A DNA stretch of 64,000 bases from JARYGU01 sp033795365 (GTDB lineage Bacteria > Pseudomonadota > Alphaproteobacteria > Rhizobiales > Rhizobiaceae), in assembly GCA_033795365.1 (NCBI GenBank), contig JARYGU010000004.1, positions 340,572-404,571 on the forward strand, read 5' to 3'. Positions 25,274 to 34,014 of this stretch are shown piece after piece (within the stretch, counting starts at the first letter, position 1; each line of letters begins with the position of its first letter). A program made the position numbers and the translations under genes. A model generated the notes under the pieces. The model worked only from the letters and a program-made list of their open reading frames with translations, had not been told where the DNA came from and did no database searches.

Positions 25274-26083
25274 TCAATCATCGAAGCTGCCGAAACCAAC
25301 CATATAGGACCATTCCCGTGCTTCAGGCGCGAGGGTGTCAGGCTTTGCCAGCGTGAAGCCGACATGCCGGATCGAAATGTCGAGCGGAACCGGCAGCAGG
25401 GAAACGCGGGAAAGCTCGATCGGTGCACCTGTCTGATCGCGCGCCCGGCGGATGGCGATGAAGAACGGACTCCCTTTCGGCAGCACGAGCAGGCGCGCTA
25501 TCTCCCCATCCGCGACCGCCGGGATGTACTTATCCTCCGCTTGCACGATCGTGCGGTTGAACTCGCTGCGCAGCGTCCGATAGAGCGAACTGTCGAGACG
25601 GGAAAGTTCCAGCCCTTCGAGAAGCTGGAGATTGAGGCGAGTGTCGATTACAGCGAGCGCCCGGCCGTTGGCCGAGACCAGACGCCGGTGACGGTAGATC
25701 GCGTCGCCCGGTTCCAATCCGAAAAACATCGCCGCCTCTTCGCCAGCCGGTTCCTTGCCGCTCGACAGCACACGGAATTCGGGCTTCAGACCTTGGCCGG
25801 CAATGCTTTCGGTAATGCTGGTGATCGCGCGGTAGCGCTTTTCGACACCTTTCGGATTGATGAAGGTACCAATGCCGTGCTGGCGTACAAGCAAGCCTTC
25901 GCGCACCAGAAGATCGAGCGCCTGCTGGATCGTCCTTCGGCTGACCTTCCATTCCTTGGCAAGCAGCAGCTCCCCGTCGATCCTGTCGTCGTAGTAGCCC
26001 GACAGGATACGGGCGCGCAGCGTTTCGGCGATCTGGATATAGACCGGCCGGTGATCCCGCATGGCGGCGGATGAAATGTTCAC
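25274..26083 (-). CDS. GntR-family regulator, HutC subfamily (UTRA domain)
   Basis: 269-residue regulator. The N-terminal winged helix (PVYIQIAETLRARILSGYYDD...LAKEWKVSRRTIQQALDLLVREGLLVRQHGIGTFI) is followed by a UTRA ligand domain (EAAMFFGLEPGDAIYRHRRLVSANGRALAV). Start taken as GTG 26083, which has GAGG five bases upstream; ATG 26062 is an alternative. It is the last gene of the run that begins with the binding protein at 32286, lying 13 bases after the creatininase-family gene. The three 22-bp inverted-repeat sites in this module are its most likely targets. Confidence 0.88.
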   Translation of the reverse strand: MNISSAAMRDHRPVYIQIAETLRARILSGYYDDRIDGELLLAKEWKVSRRTIQQALDLLVREGLLVRQHGIGTFINPKGVEKRYRAITSITESIAGQGLKPEFRVLSSGKEPAGEEAAMFFGLEPGDAIYRHRRLVSANGRALAVIDTRLNLQLLEGLELSRLDSSLYRTLRSEFNRTIVQAEDKYIPAVADGEIARLLVLPKGSPFFIAIRRARDQTGAPIELSRVSLLPVPLDISIRHVGFTLAKPDTLAPEAREWSYMVGFGSFDD

Positions 26084-26096
26084 ACAAACCTCGGCG

Positions 26097-26855
26097 TTAT
26101 AGTTCTTTGGACTGCCGAGCATAAAGGAGCGCCACCTGCTTTGCCATATTGGCAAGGACCGCCTCGAGGATTATCCGTCCCTTTTCCGCGCTTGCCGCCC
26201 GGGCATCGCCGAGCACCGGACTTTCGGAAAACTCCGTCCAGCGATAGGGCAAGAGGCTGAAATCCTCAGGGAAGGTCGGATAGTTGGCGATCGCCTTGTC
26301 CATATCGACGCGATCGGGCGCAAGATGGAGCACATAGGACGTTTCGATCTCGCAGGCATGCATGAAGGCGGGATGGGCCTCCGGCTTCTCGCGCTGTGCG
26401 ACGATGAGCGCATCGGCACCCGGATAGAAGAAGTTCGCGACGACGAAATCCTCCTCCTTCATGATGCGTTGTGCCTCGCGGATGGCAATCGCGTTGCCGA
26501 GATGGGCATTGACCACGACCATCGTGGCAAGACCCTTGGCCTTTGCGGATCGGGCGATTTCCACGATCGCGCGGCTCACCGTCTCGTTCGAGACGCCGAA
26601 GGAACCCGGCGCGTCGGCAAGCGACCAGACTTGCCCGAAGGGCATAACCGGCAGCCGCAGCATCGGCGTCGTGCCGGCGACCACACGGGCAAGCTCCTCC
26701 GAGAGGCGCACGGCAAGGAAATTGTCGGTGCCGGCGGGCAGGTGGTCGCCATGGCTTTCGACGGCTCCCAGCGGCAGCACGAGCACCGGCCTCGCGGCAA
26801 GCGCCACCACCATTTCGCTGTCGTTGAGGGACGATATGTCGGTCTTGTCGTTCAC
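26097..26855 (-). CDS. Creatininase-family amidohydrolase
   Basis: 252-residue creatininase-family enzyme. Metal motif GAVESHGDHLPAGTD (30-44; Glu33, His35, Asp44) and Glu171 in HACEIETS are present; the usual NGHGGN reads NAHLGN (116-121), so the glycine-rich loop has diverged. GTG start at 26855, nine bases beyond the phosphotriesterase stop; a longer in-frame extension only covers antisense-like sequence. It is operonic with the phosphotriesterase-family lactonase, a pairing also suggestive of hydrolysis of a ring (lactone or lactam). Distinct from the module A paralogue (543-1352). Confidence 0.85.
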   Translation of the reverse strand: MNDKTDISSLNDSEMVVALAARPVLVLPLGAVESHGDHLPAGTDNFLAVRLSEELARVVAGTTPMLRLPVMPFGQVWSLADAPGSFGVSNETVSRAIVEIARSAKAKGLATMVVVNAHLGNAIAIREAQRIMKEEDFVVANFFYPGADALIVAQREKPEAHPAFMHACEIETSYVLHLAPDRVDMDKAIANYPTFPEDFSLLPYRWTEFSESPVLGDARAASAEKGRIILEAVLANMAKQVALLYARQSKEL

Positions 26856-26863
26856 GGCTCGGC

Positions 26864-27838
26864 TCACGGCTTGAACACGAAGGCGCGGCGCGGATTGGCG
26901 ATGAAGAACTTTGCGAACAGCGCCGGCCCGTCGTAACCCGCCTCCCCCGCCTGCTCCACAAAACGCGGCACCCAGCTTTCGAGAATATAGCCGAGGCCAA
27001 GACCACCCTCGCCGTAGTTGCGGAACATGGTGCGCCGAGCGATGTCGCCGCCAACGACGATCTGGTCCTCGTGGCCGTGCTTGACGAGGTTCAGGATGCA
27101 ATCGATCAGCACGCTTTCGGGATGGTATTTGATCCGGCTAATACCGTCGAAGCAGAGGAACGCACCGGTCTCGGCGGCCTTGCGGTGCAGCCAGTGATCT
27201 GGGTTGCGGTCGACATGGGCGATGGTCAGCCGCATCGGATCGACACCCTCCTGCTTCACGATGGCCAGCTGTTCGAGCACCAGCGTGCCGAGTTCGGTAT
27301 GCGAATGGAGCGGCGAGCCGGTCTCCTTGTGCGCATCGAGCACGGCGCGCATGACCTTGTCCTCAGCCTCGGATATCGCGTTATAGCCCGTGCCAAACTT
27401 AGCGACGCCGCCCTTGAGAACCGTGCCGTCCATGCCGACCGTCAGCTCGCGCACGACATGATCGCGGATTTCAGCGCGACTGTGAGCATCGATCCAGGCC
27501 TGGAAGGTGCCGCCCGTGCCGGCCATCTGGCCCGGCCACATGATCGCTTTGTTGAAGCCCGCCGTCGCGATGATGCGGATGCCAGTGCGCTCAGAAATCG
27601 CCTTGAGCGCGACCGGATCACGGCCATAGTCGATCGCCGTCGCATCGTAGACGGCCTGTCCGCCTGCGGCCGTGAACAGCTCGACATCCTTGATCGAGCT
27701 TTCGAGGTCATCGATCATGAAGTCGTCGATCTTCTTCTCCTTCCAGAGCGGCGGAATGCAAAAGAGGTGGTCGTGGGAATAAGTGACGCCCAACATCTCG
27801 GGCGCAATGTCGCCGGTCAGGGTCCGGATGAAGGTCAT
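26864..27838 (-). CDS. Phosphotriesterase-family hydrolase (probable sugar lactonase)
   Basis: 324-residue member of the phosphotriesterase amidohydrolase family. Metal ligands visible: HDH (His22, His24), a candidate carboxylated lysine Lys147 in GGVAKFGTGY, HSH (178-180), His208 in AHVDRNPD and Asp265 in VGGDIARRT. Most such bacterial proteins act on lactones rather than phosphotriesters. ATG 27838; the permease gene upstream ends only two bases before it, and the gene is followed by the creatininase-family gene. A sugar-acid lactone is the likeliest substrate class given the kinase and Rib-type transporter, but this is inference. Confidence 0.88.
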   Translation of the reverse strand: MTFIRTLTGDIAPEMLGVTYSHDHLFCIPPLWKEKKIDDFMIDDLESSIKDVELFTAAGGQAVYDATAIDYGRDPVALKAISERTGIRIIATAGFNKAIMWPGQMAGTGGTFQAWIDAHSRAEIRDHVVRELTVGMDGTVLKGGVAKFGTGYNAISEAEDKVMRAVLDAHKETGSPLHSHTELGTLVLEQLAIVKQEGVDPMRLTIAHVDRNPDHWLHRKAAETGAFLCFDGISRIKYHPESVLIDCILNLVKHGHEDQIVVGGDIARRTMFRNYGEGGLGLGYILESWVPRFVEQAGEAGYDGPALFAKFFIANPRRAFVFKP

Positions 27839-27840
27839 GG

Positions 27841-28794
27841 TCAGCGCTCCTTCTTCAGGTTTGCGATGGCGAGCGCGATCACGATGATCGCACCCTGCAT
27901 GATGAACCGCGCAGCCGGCGGCAGGGACAAGACGTAGAGGAGGCTCTGCAGGAAGAACAGGATGAGCGCCCCTGCCGCAGCGCCCGCCGGCAGGAAAACC
28001 CCGCCGGAGAAGAGCGCGCCGCCGATGATCGCCGCAGCGATGGAATCGACCGTATAGGCATCGGCTATGCCGATCGTCGTCATGCCCGTGATGGCCGAGA
28101 GCAAGATGCCGCCGATCGTCGCAAGCAGGCTCGATAGCACGAAGGCGAGGATGACCATGCGATCCGCGGCGATGCCGTTCAGCCGCGCGGCGCGGATATT
28201 CGCTCCGGACAGCAGCATCCGACGACCTGTCATGGTGAAATGCACGAGCACCATAAGGACAACCGCGAGAGTGACCCAGAGCACGACCGACCATGGTACG
28301 AGGCCGGCAATCCAGCCCTCGGTGACGACGCGGAAGGCGGGCGGAATCGAGCCGCGCGGACTGCCGCCCGTATAGACGAGCAGGATACCGGCGATGATTA
28401 ACGAGGTGGCGAGTGTCGCAAGGAACGCCGGGATCCGCAGTGTGACGACGAGAAGACCGTTCGCGACGCCGACGAGAAGGCCGCAGCCGAGCGTCAGCGC
28501 CAGCGCCAGCATCATGTTGTCCATGTTGCCGGCAAAGTTCGTCGCGAGCACGACATTGGCAAGACCTGCCGTCGCACCGACGGACAGGTCGAGCCGGCCC
28601 ATCATCAGGATCAGCGCCTGAGCGAGCGCGATGATGCCGAGCGGCGCGGCCTGGCGCGCATTGTTCATGATCTGCTGGCCGGAAATGGCGCCAGAACCGA
28701 TGGAGAGCAGCGCAAGCAGCACCAGAAGCAACCCGGTGGCGCGCAACGTGGCGGCGGAGGGACGGATATGGGACAGGATGAGCGGTGTTGCCAT
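27841..28794 (-). CDS. Rib-type ABC transporter permease
   Basis: 317-residue RbsC-family permease; motif ALILMMGRLDLSVGATAGLANV follows the first helices and IGGALFSGGVFLPAG lies near the end. Here the usual GIDLS motif reads GRLDLS, as in the paired permease. Starts one base after the stop of the companion permease gene and is followed after two bases by the phosphotriesterase gene. Forms the module C importer with 28796-29734, ATPase 29727-31268 and binding protein 31291-32286. Confidence 0.92.
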   Translation of the reverse strand: MATPLILSHIRPSAATLRATGLLLVLLALLSIGSGAISGQQIMNNARQAAPLGIIALAQALILMMGRLDLSVGATAGLANVVLATNFAGNMDNMMLALALTLGCGLLVGVANGLLVVTLRIPAFLATLATSLIIAGILLVYTGGSPRGSIPPAFRVVTEGWIAGLVPWSVVLWVTLAVVLMVLVHFTMTGRRMLLSGANIRAARLNGIAADRMVILAFVLSSLLATIGGILLSAITGMTTIGIADAYTVDSIAAAIIGGALFSGGVFLPAGAAAGALILFFLQSLLYVLSLPPAARFIMQGAIIVIALAIANLKKER

Positions 28795-28795
28795 G

Positions 28796-29734
28796 TCACG
28801 CCTCCCCCTGCTTCTTACGCATGAAGAAGACGAGCGCGGCGACGAAGATCAGGCCTTTGGCAATCGCCTGCAGGTTCGTGTCCAGCGACAAGAGGTTGAA
28901 CATGTTGTTTACCAGAACGAGCGCGAGCGCGGCAGCGAGAACGCCGAACACATGGCCGCGGCCGCCCTGCAGCGCCACGCCGCCGAGGATCGCCGCGGAG
29001 ACCGAATCCAGCGTATAGGGCTCGCCGATCAGTGGATCGCCAGAGAGAATGCGGATCGAAAGGAAGATGCCGGCGAGCGCCGCCAGCCCGCCGGCTACCG
29101 CATAGACAGTGATGTCGATGCGCGCGCCGGACACACCGTTTGCGAAGGCTGCCTTGGCGTCCGAGCCGAAGGCGTAGATGGAACGGCCCAGGCGGCTCCA
29201 ACCCATGACGAGCGCCAGGATGAGATAGGCCAGGAGGCAGATAAGCAGCGGCGCGGCGAAGGGGCTCTCGCTCTCGAAGAAGAGTTCGTAGAGGGCATAG
29301 TCGACTTCACCACCTGGAGAGGGCAGTACGAGCAGAGTAACGCCCTTTACGATCGCCGCGGTGGCAAGGCTCATAACCAATGGGTTGATCCTCAGGACGA
29401 TCACGCCCGCCGCGGTAAAGAGACCGCAGGCGATCCCGGCCAGAATCGTCAACGGCAGGGAAAACCAGCCAAGGCTGACGGAGGTCAGTGCCATGATGGC
29501 CGTCGAAAGGCTCATGATCGTGCCAACGGACAGATCGATGCGGCCGGCAAAAAGTACGATCGCCTGGCCGAGCGCCACAAGCCCGAGCGGCAGCAGGCGG
29601 ACCGCGATATTGGCAAGGTTCGCTTCCGTCAGGAACGACGGCGACAGCACGCCCGTAAGACTCACCAGTAGAAGGGTCAATACGAGCGCAGGCGCCGAGA
29701 GAAAAAGATTCGAGCGAAGAGAACCTTCAAGCAT
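28796..29734 (-). CDS. Rib-type ABC transporter permease
   Basis: 312-residue RbsC-family permease (GQAIVLFAGRIDLSVGTIMSLSTAIMAL; ILGGVALQGGRGHVFGVLAAA). The ATG at 29734 (MLEGSLRSN) overlaps the final codons of the ATPase gene by eight bases. An in-frame extension to 29875 would run deep into the ATPase gene and is rejected. Heterodimer partner of the permease at 27841-28794. Confidence 0.92.
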   Translation of the reverse strand: MLEGSLRSNLFLSAPALVLTLLLVSLTGVLSPSFLTEANLANIAVRLLPLGLVALGQAIVLFAGRIDLSVGTIMSLSTAIMALTSVSLGWFSLPLTILAGIACGLFTAAGVIVLRINPLVMSLATAAIVKGVTLLVLPSPGGEVDYALYELFFESESPFAAPLLICLLAYLILALVMGWSRLGRSIYAFGSDAKAAFANGVSGARIDITVYAVAGGLAALAGIFLSIRILSGDPLIGEPYTLDSVSAAILGGVALQGGRGHVFGVLAAALALVLVNNMFNLLSLDTNLQAIAKGLIFVAALVFFMRKKQGEA

Positions 29735-31268
29735 GGACGAGCTCCCCGATGGCAGTTTCCGGTCCGGCAGCAAGCGCCATGATGCGCTCCTCCGAAAAAT
29801 CCGGCCGCGCGACCTCGCCGGAAATCTTCCCTTCGTAGAGCGTGAGGATGCGATCGCTGAGGCCGATAAGCTCAATCAGATCGGAACTGATAACGACGAC
29901 AGCAACGCCTTTCTCCACCAACTCCCCGATGAGATGGTAGATCTCGCTCTTCGACTGGACATCGACGCCCTTCGTGGGTTCGTAAAGAACAAGCAGTTTC
30001 GGCACATGGGTGAGCCAGCGGGCGAAAACGACCTTCTGCTGGTTGCCACCGGAGAGTTCGCCAACCGGCTGCTCGAGATCCGTCGAGCGGATCGAGAAGC
30101 GCCGCCGCGCCGCCGCGCCGAAATCCCGTTCGGCAACAAGCGGCAGAAAGCCGAAGCGCGCCTTGTCGCTTATTGCAAAGAGGCTCATGTTCATGCGGAT
30201 GGGCAGCGACAGCGCCAAACTGTCATGCTTGCGATCATCGGGAATGCTGGCGATGCCAGCCGCGATGGCGGCCGCGGGCGAGGGGAGGCGTACCGCCTTA
30301 CCCTCGATCATGACCTCACCCGCCGTGAAAGGCTGTGCGCCGCACAGTGCCCCGGCCAGCGGACGCTGACCCTGCCCTTCAAGACCTGAAATGCCGAGGA
30401 TTTCCCCGCGCCGGACGGCGAAGCTCATCGGCGCAAGCGCGCTGTTGCCGGCCGCGCGAAGTTCGAAAGCCGTTGCCGCATTGGCAAGCGAGGCCGGACG
30501 TGCCGGGAAGATGTTTGTGAGCTTGCGCCCCACCATCGCATGGATGAGATCGTCGCGGTCGAACGCGCCGCGTTTTGCCTCCAGCGTCAGTTCGCCGTCC
30601 TTCAGCACCACCGCCCGGTCCGCCGCATCGATGATCTCGCCCATGCGGTGGGAAATGAAAATGACCGAGGTGCCCAGTGCCTTCAGGCGCGCCATCAGGC
30701 CGAGGATGATCTCAGCCGCCTGGACGGAAAGCGAGGCGGTCGGCTCGTCGAGAATCAGGAGCTTCGGGCGCAGCTGGATGGCGCGGGCGATCTCCACCAG
30801 TTGCCGTTCGGCAGCGGAAAGGTCGCGGCCGAGGCGGCGCGGATCGATCGCAAAGCCGAGCTCCTTAAGGAGCGCCGAACAGTCGGCGTGCATCCTGGCC
30901 TGGCGCACGAGACCGAGAGCGTTGACCGGTTCGCGACGGAAATAGATGTTTTCGGCCACCGTTAGATCCGGCATGACGGCCGTCTCCTGATGGGCGATGG
31001 CGACGCCTTGCCGGATAGCGTCCACCGGCCGGTCGGGATGATAGTCCCGGCCGTCGAGCGTCATGGATCCTTCGTCGAAGGAAAGCCCGCCGGAGATGAT
31101 GTTCATCAGTGTGGACTTGCCCGCGCCGTTCTCCCCGACAAGCGCCAGCACCTCACCACGCTCCAGAGTGAAGGAAACGCCGCGCAGCACCGGATTGCGG
31201 CCGAAAACCTTCGACACGTCAGAGACGACCAGAAGGGGATGCTCGGTTCCACCCTGCGTAGTGTTCAT
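29727..31268 (-). CDS. Rib-type double ABC ATPase (RbsA family)
   Basis: 513-residue tandem ATPase. First Walker A GENGAGKST is at 45-53, LSAAERQLVEIARA replaces the classical first signature, LLILDEPTASLS is Walker B. The second half has degenerate Walker A (GLEGQGQRP), signature LSGGNQQKVVFARWL and LYEPTKGVD. The usual Asp of the second Walker B (LLDEP) is replaced by Tyr here (LVLYEPT), which might weaken the second site. ATG 31268; the binding-protein gene ends 22 bases upstream. Confidence 0.92.
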   Translation of the reverse strand: MNTTQGGTEHPLLVVSDVSKVFGRNPVLRGVSFTLERGEVLALVGENGAGKSTLMNIISGGLSFDEGSMTLDGRDYHPDRPVDAIRQGVAIAHQETAVMPDLTVAENIYFRREPVNALGLVRQARMHADCSALLKELGFAIDPRRLGRDLSAAERQLVEIARAIQLRPKLLILDEPTASLSVQAAEIILGLMARLKALGTSVIFISHRMGEIIDAADRAVVLKDGELTLEAKRGAFDRDDLIHAMVGRKLTNIFPARPASLANAATAFELRAAGNSALAPMSFAVRRGEILGISGLEGQGQRPLAGALCGAQPFTAGEVMIEGKAVRLPSPAAAIAAGIASIPDDRKHDSLALSLPIRMNMSLFAISDKARFGFLPLVAERDFGAAARRRFSIRSTDLEQPVGELSGGNQQKVVFARWLTHVPKLLVLYEPTKGVDVQSKSEIYHLIGELVEKGVAVVVISSDLIELIGLSDRILTLYEGKISGEVARPDFSEERIMALAAGPETAIGELVHA

Positions 31269-31290
31269 CGCGGCGTTCCCTTCTCGATCA

Positions 31291-32286
31291 TCAGTCCTTG
31301 AAGGCAGCGCGGACCTGATCGTCGTTGAGACGTGTGTTGACCCAGAAGGAGTCCGAGAGGTCACTCCGCACGGTCGTCGTCACGTTCTCGTCGGTGATGG
31401 TCGGCGGCGGGAAGATCGTGTCTTTCTCAACGGCTTCGCCCTTCAGGAGCTTGATCGCGACGAGCAGCGCCTCGGAGCCGAGCCAGGTCGGCTTGGATGG
31501 TGCTACCGAGGTGAACCCCTTGTCTTTCAGCGAGACCCAACGTTTCAGGTAGCCGTTGTTGTCCTCGCCGGTCATCGGAACGAGCGCGCGCTGCGCAGCG
31601 TCGAAGGCGTCGATGGCACCGAGCGTCATGGCACCGCCCTGCGACCAGATGCCGTCGATCTCAGGGTTCGCCGCAAGTAGGTTGGAGACGGCGACCTTCG
31701 CCTGGGCATAGTCCCACGACGCATCGATCGCGCTGACGATCTCGATGTCCGGTTCGGCATCGAAGACTTCCTTGGCGCCGGCCCAGCGGTCGTCGCTTGC
31801 CGAAATTCCGGAAATGCCGTTGAGAGCGATGATCTTGCCCTTGCCGGAAAGCGCCTTGACCAGCCACTCGGCGCCGGCCTTGCCGAAGTCCTCGTCGTTG
31901 ACGGTAACGAGGGCATCATAATCCTGCGAGCGGATCTTCGAGGCGAGCAGCACGACCTTGACGCCTTTAGCCTGCGCCTTCTTCAGCGTCGGGATGAGCG
32001 CGGTCGGCGAAATCGGCGTGACGATGATGGCATCGACGCCCTTGGTCAGCAGATCCTCGATGTTGGCGATCTGCTTGTCGATCTTGAGTTCGGATTCCGT
32101 ATAGGTGACGTCGACCGTGTCGGCGTGCTTCTGCGCCTCCGCCTCGAACTCCTTGTAGAGCTGAACGGACCAGGAATTTCCGCCGAAATAGATGTCGTAG
32201 CCGACGGAATACTTGTCTGCAGCCGCCGCGGCGCTCATCAGCCCCAGCGTGAGCGCGGCTGTCAGAAAGGCCTTCTTCAGATTCAT
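31291..32286 (-). CDS. Sugar-type ABC transporter substrate-binding protein
   Basis: 331-residue periplasmic binding protein (Peripla_BP_4). Signal peptide MNLKKAFLTAALTLGLMSAAAA, mature start DKYSVGYDIYFGGNSWSVQLYKEF. ATG 32286 follows AAGGGGAA at proper spacing. First gene of the module C transport run; a 22-bp GntR-linked motif ends 46 bp upstream. Ligand unknown. The paired kinase and lactonase suggest a sugar, polyol or sugar acid. Confidence 0.92.
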   Translation of the reverse strand: MNLKKAFLTAALTLGLMSAAAAADKYSVGYDIYFGGNSWSVQLYKEFEAEAQKHADTVDVTYTESELKIDKQIANIEDLLTKGVDAIIVTPISPTALIPTLKKAQAKGVKVVLLASKIRSQDYDALVTVNDEDFGKAGAEWLVKALSGKGKIIALNGISGISASDDRWAGAKEVFDAEPDIEIVSAIDASWDYAQAKVAVSNLLAANPEIDGIWSQGGAMTLGAIDAFDAAQRALVPMTGEDNNGYLKRWVSLKDKGFTSVAPSKPTWLGSEALLVAIKLLKGEAVEKDTIFPPPTITDENVTTTVRSDLSDSFWVNTRLNDDQVRAAFKD

Positions 32287-32331
32287 GTTAGTTCCCCTTG
32301 CTTGTTTATGACCGTATGCCCAACACGTTAT

Positions 32332-32353
32332 CTTGTCCACTCAAGTAGTCAAG
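32332..32353 (-). promoter_or_regulatory. Candidate GntR operator, copy 2 (upstream of binding protein)
   Basis: On the minus strand: CTTGACTAC-N6-GGACAAG, an inverted repeat with CTTG/CAAG ends. It shares 18 of 22 positions with the copy at 33636-33657 and lies 46 bp before the binding-protein start. TTGACT within it could also be a -35 element, so operator and promoter may overlap. Confidence 0.75.
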
Positions 32354-32405
32354 CAGGTCCGCGCGCACCGCTACAACAATTGCATGGTGCGCCGCCGCAT
32401 CGGAC

Positions 32406-33596
32406 TCAGACCGGCGGCAGCCCGTCGACTGCCTTGCGGACCCAATCGAGCCGGCGTTCAGGAATGAGGCCGTAATTGTAGAAGTTTATACCGTCGGCGC
32501 CGGCTTCGATGGCTGCCCTTGCTCGCGCGGCGAGATCCTCCGCGGAGGTCACCTCGGGATAGAAGACGCGGTATCCCGCGCCGAGATACTTGCCCGGGCC
32601 GAGCGCCGCGCGACCGGTCGCCATCAACTCGGCAACCGCATTCGGCTTCAAAAAATAACAGCAGAGGATCGCACCGTCGCAGACCCGCCCGACCGCCTCG
32701 AGGTCGACGCCGCCGAGCCAGCCGTCCTTGAGGTCGATGAGCACGATCTTCGTCGCCGGATCGGCCTTTTCGCGGATTGCGGAGACGAGGCTCGTCACGG
32801 GCTCTGTCCGCCATTGCAGATAGGCATGCAGTGCAGGAAAATCCCTGAAAGCATCGACTCCGGCGGCCGGAAAATCCGGGAATTGGACCTCCGGCACTTC
32901 GCGCTCGCACATCTCTGCGATGAAGCGGCGCACCGTCGCACGCGCGCCGGCGGCATCGATGCCCGCCTTCCCTGCCCGCGTCATGCAATGATCGCAGAAG
33001 CAGAGCGAGAGGATGAAGTCATCCTCCGGCAGCATGCCGACACCGTCCTTCTCATGATGGAATTCATGGGCGAATCCCATGAAGTTGGGACTTTCAAGTT
33101 CCAGCATGTTCGGCTTGTAGCGGCGGGTAACCTCGCCAATCATTGTTACGACATAGTCGCGTGCCGCCGGGCTCGACGGGCAGAGATTGTAGTAGTTGGC
33201 ATTGCCGAAAGCATTGCGCGTGACATGCGCGGGATGCCGCATGCCCAAGCGCGTATTGTGTAGGCAGACCGTCCAGCAGGACACTTTCATGCCACCGCGC
33301 GATCGCGCCTTCACCAGTGCATCGAGCATGTCACCGCGCTGGCTAACATTTTCCGCTATCAGCGGGCGGATCTCCTTACCGTTCCACGCTGCGTCATCGG
33401 GGCGGTAATAGACGGTGCCGTCTTCCGGAAAATAGGCCTTCTGCTCCGGGCTGCGCGGCTGTAGGAACCGGCCGGCATGATAGGAAATGGCAAGGCTTAC
33501 CGTGTTGAGGCCAGCGCGATCTCTGAGGTCCGCCGTCGTCCGTTCGAGCCCCTGATCTTGAATGTCCCAAGGATAGGCCCACATGGAAAGATGCAT
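32406..33596 (-). CDS. Uncharacterised 396-aa protein, probably TIM-barrel glycosidase-like
   Basis: I do not recognise this family. It is a soluble 396-residue protein without signal peptide. The alternation of beta-strand and helix segments (MHLSMWAYPWDI, NTVSLAISYHAG, GMKVSCWTVCLHN, PNMLELESPNFMG, TKIVLIDLKDGWL, GKYLGAGYRVFYP, ADGINFYNYGLI) looks like a TIM barrel with acidic residues at strand ends (Glu in LELESPN, Asp in LIDLKDG), as in glycoside hydrolases. A short Cys-rich stretch (LCFCDHC) lies mid-protein. ATG 33596 (MHLSMW) has GGAGG upstream. Its own promoter region carries a strong copy of the 22-bp motif, so it belongs to the module C regulon though transcribed separately from the importer. 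Confidence 0.8.
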   Translation of the reverse strand: MHLSMWAYPWDIQDQGLERTTADLRDRAGLNTVSLAISYHAGRFLQPRSPEQKAYFPEDGTVYYRPDDAAWNGKEIRPLIAENVSQRGDMLDALVKARSRGGMKVSCWTVCLHNTRLGMRHPAHVTRNAFGNANYYNLCPSSPAARDYVVTMIGEVTRRYKPNMLELESPNFMGFAHEFHHEKDGVGMLPEDDFILSLCFCDHCMTRAGKAGIDAAGARATVRRFIAEMCEREVPEVQFPDFPAAGVDAFRDFPALHAYLQWRTEPVTSLVSAIREKADPATKIVLIDLKDGWLGGVDLEAVGRVCDGAILCCYFLKPNAVAELMATGRAALGPGKYLGAGYRVFYPEVTSAEDLAARARAAIEAGADGINFYNYGLIPERRLDWVRKAVDGLPPV

Positions 33597-34014
33597 GGTT
33601 CGCCTCCGGATGTGATCGGTGCCCACCACCATTAACTTGTCCGCTTGTGTAGTCAAGATGACAGCTCGGTGATGATGTCCCGCCCTGCATGCCGCATCCC
33701 GACACGCTGGTCGTTTACAGGAAGTCTGTGCTGTTCACTGCCCCGAGAAGTCAGACCAGCAATGCCGTCCTCGCTGTTCAAAATCAATTGATTCAGCTAG
33801 TCACAACCGCCGATGGACACTGGGCACTCGAGTAGGAGATCAGGACCTTAACGACCGCCTGACCTTCTATTCTGCACCTACGAGTTCGCTATGGAGGCAA
33901 CCAGTTTAACGCCTCTCGCCGTAAGCAGCTGAAGCGACAAATGGCTCGTGAATAGATTTGAACGCGTGATCTGGATTCGATTATCATTTCTGAATCGAGC
34001 AGCAAAAATTTCAA
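33597..34014. other. Intergenic region, 418 bp
   Basis: Contains the GntR-linked motif at 33636-33657 and a perfect 12-bp palindrome AATCAATTGATT at 33782-33793. The rest is more AT-rich than neighbours and I see no supported gene, terminator or repeat. Short frames overlapping its right half are reverse-frame shadows of the LysR gene. Confidence 0.5.
33636..33657 (-). promoter_or_regulatory. Candidate GntR operator, copy 3 (upstream of unknown protein)
   Basis: On the minus strand: CTTGACTAC-N6-GGACAAG, the same ends and spacing as 32332-32353, located 40 bp before the start of the unknown gene at 33596. The conservation of position as well as sequence makes a shared regulator likely. Confidence 0.75.
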
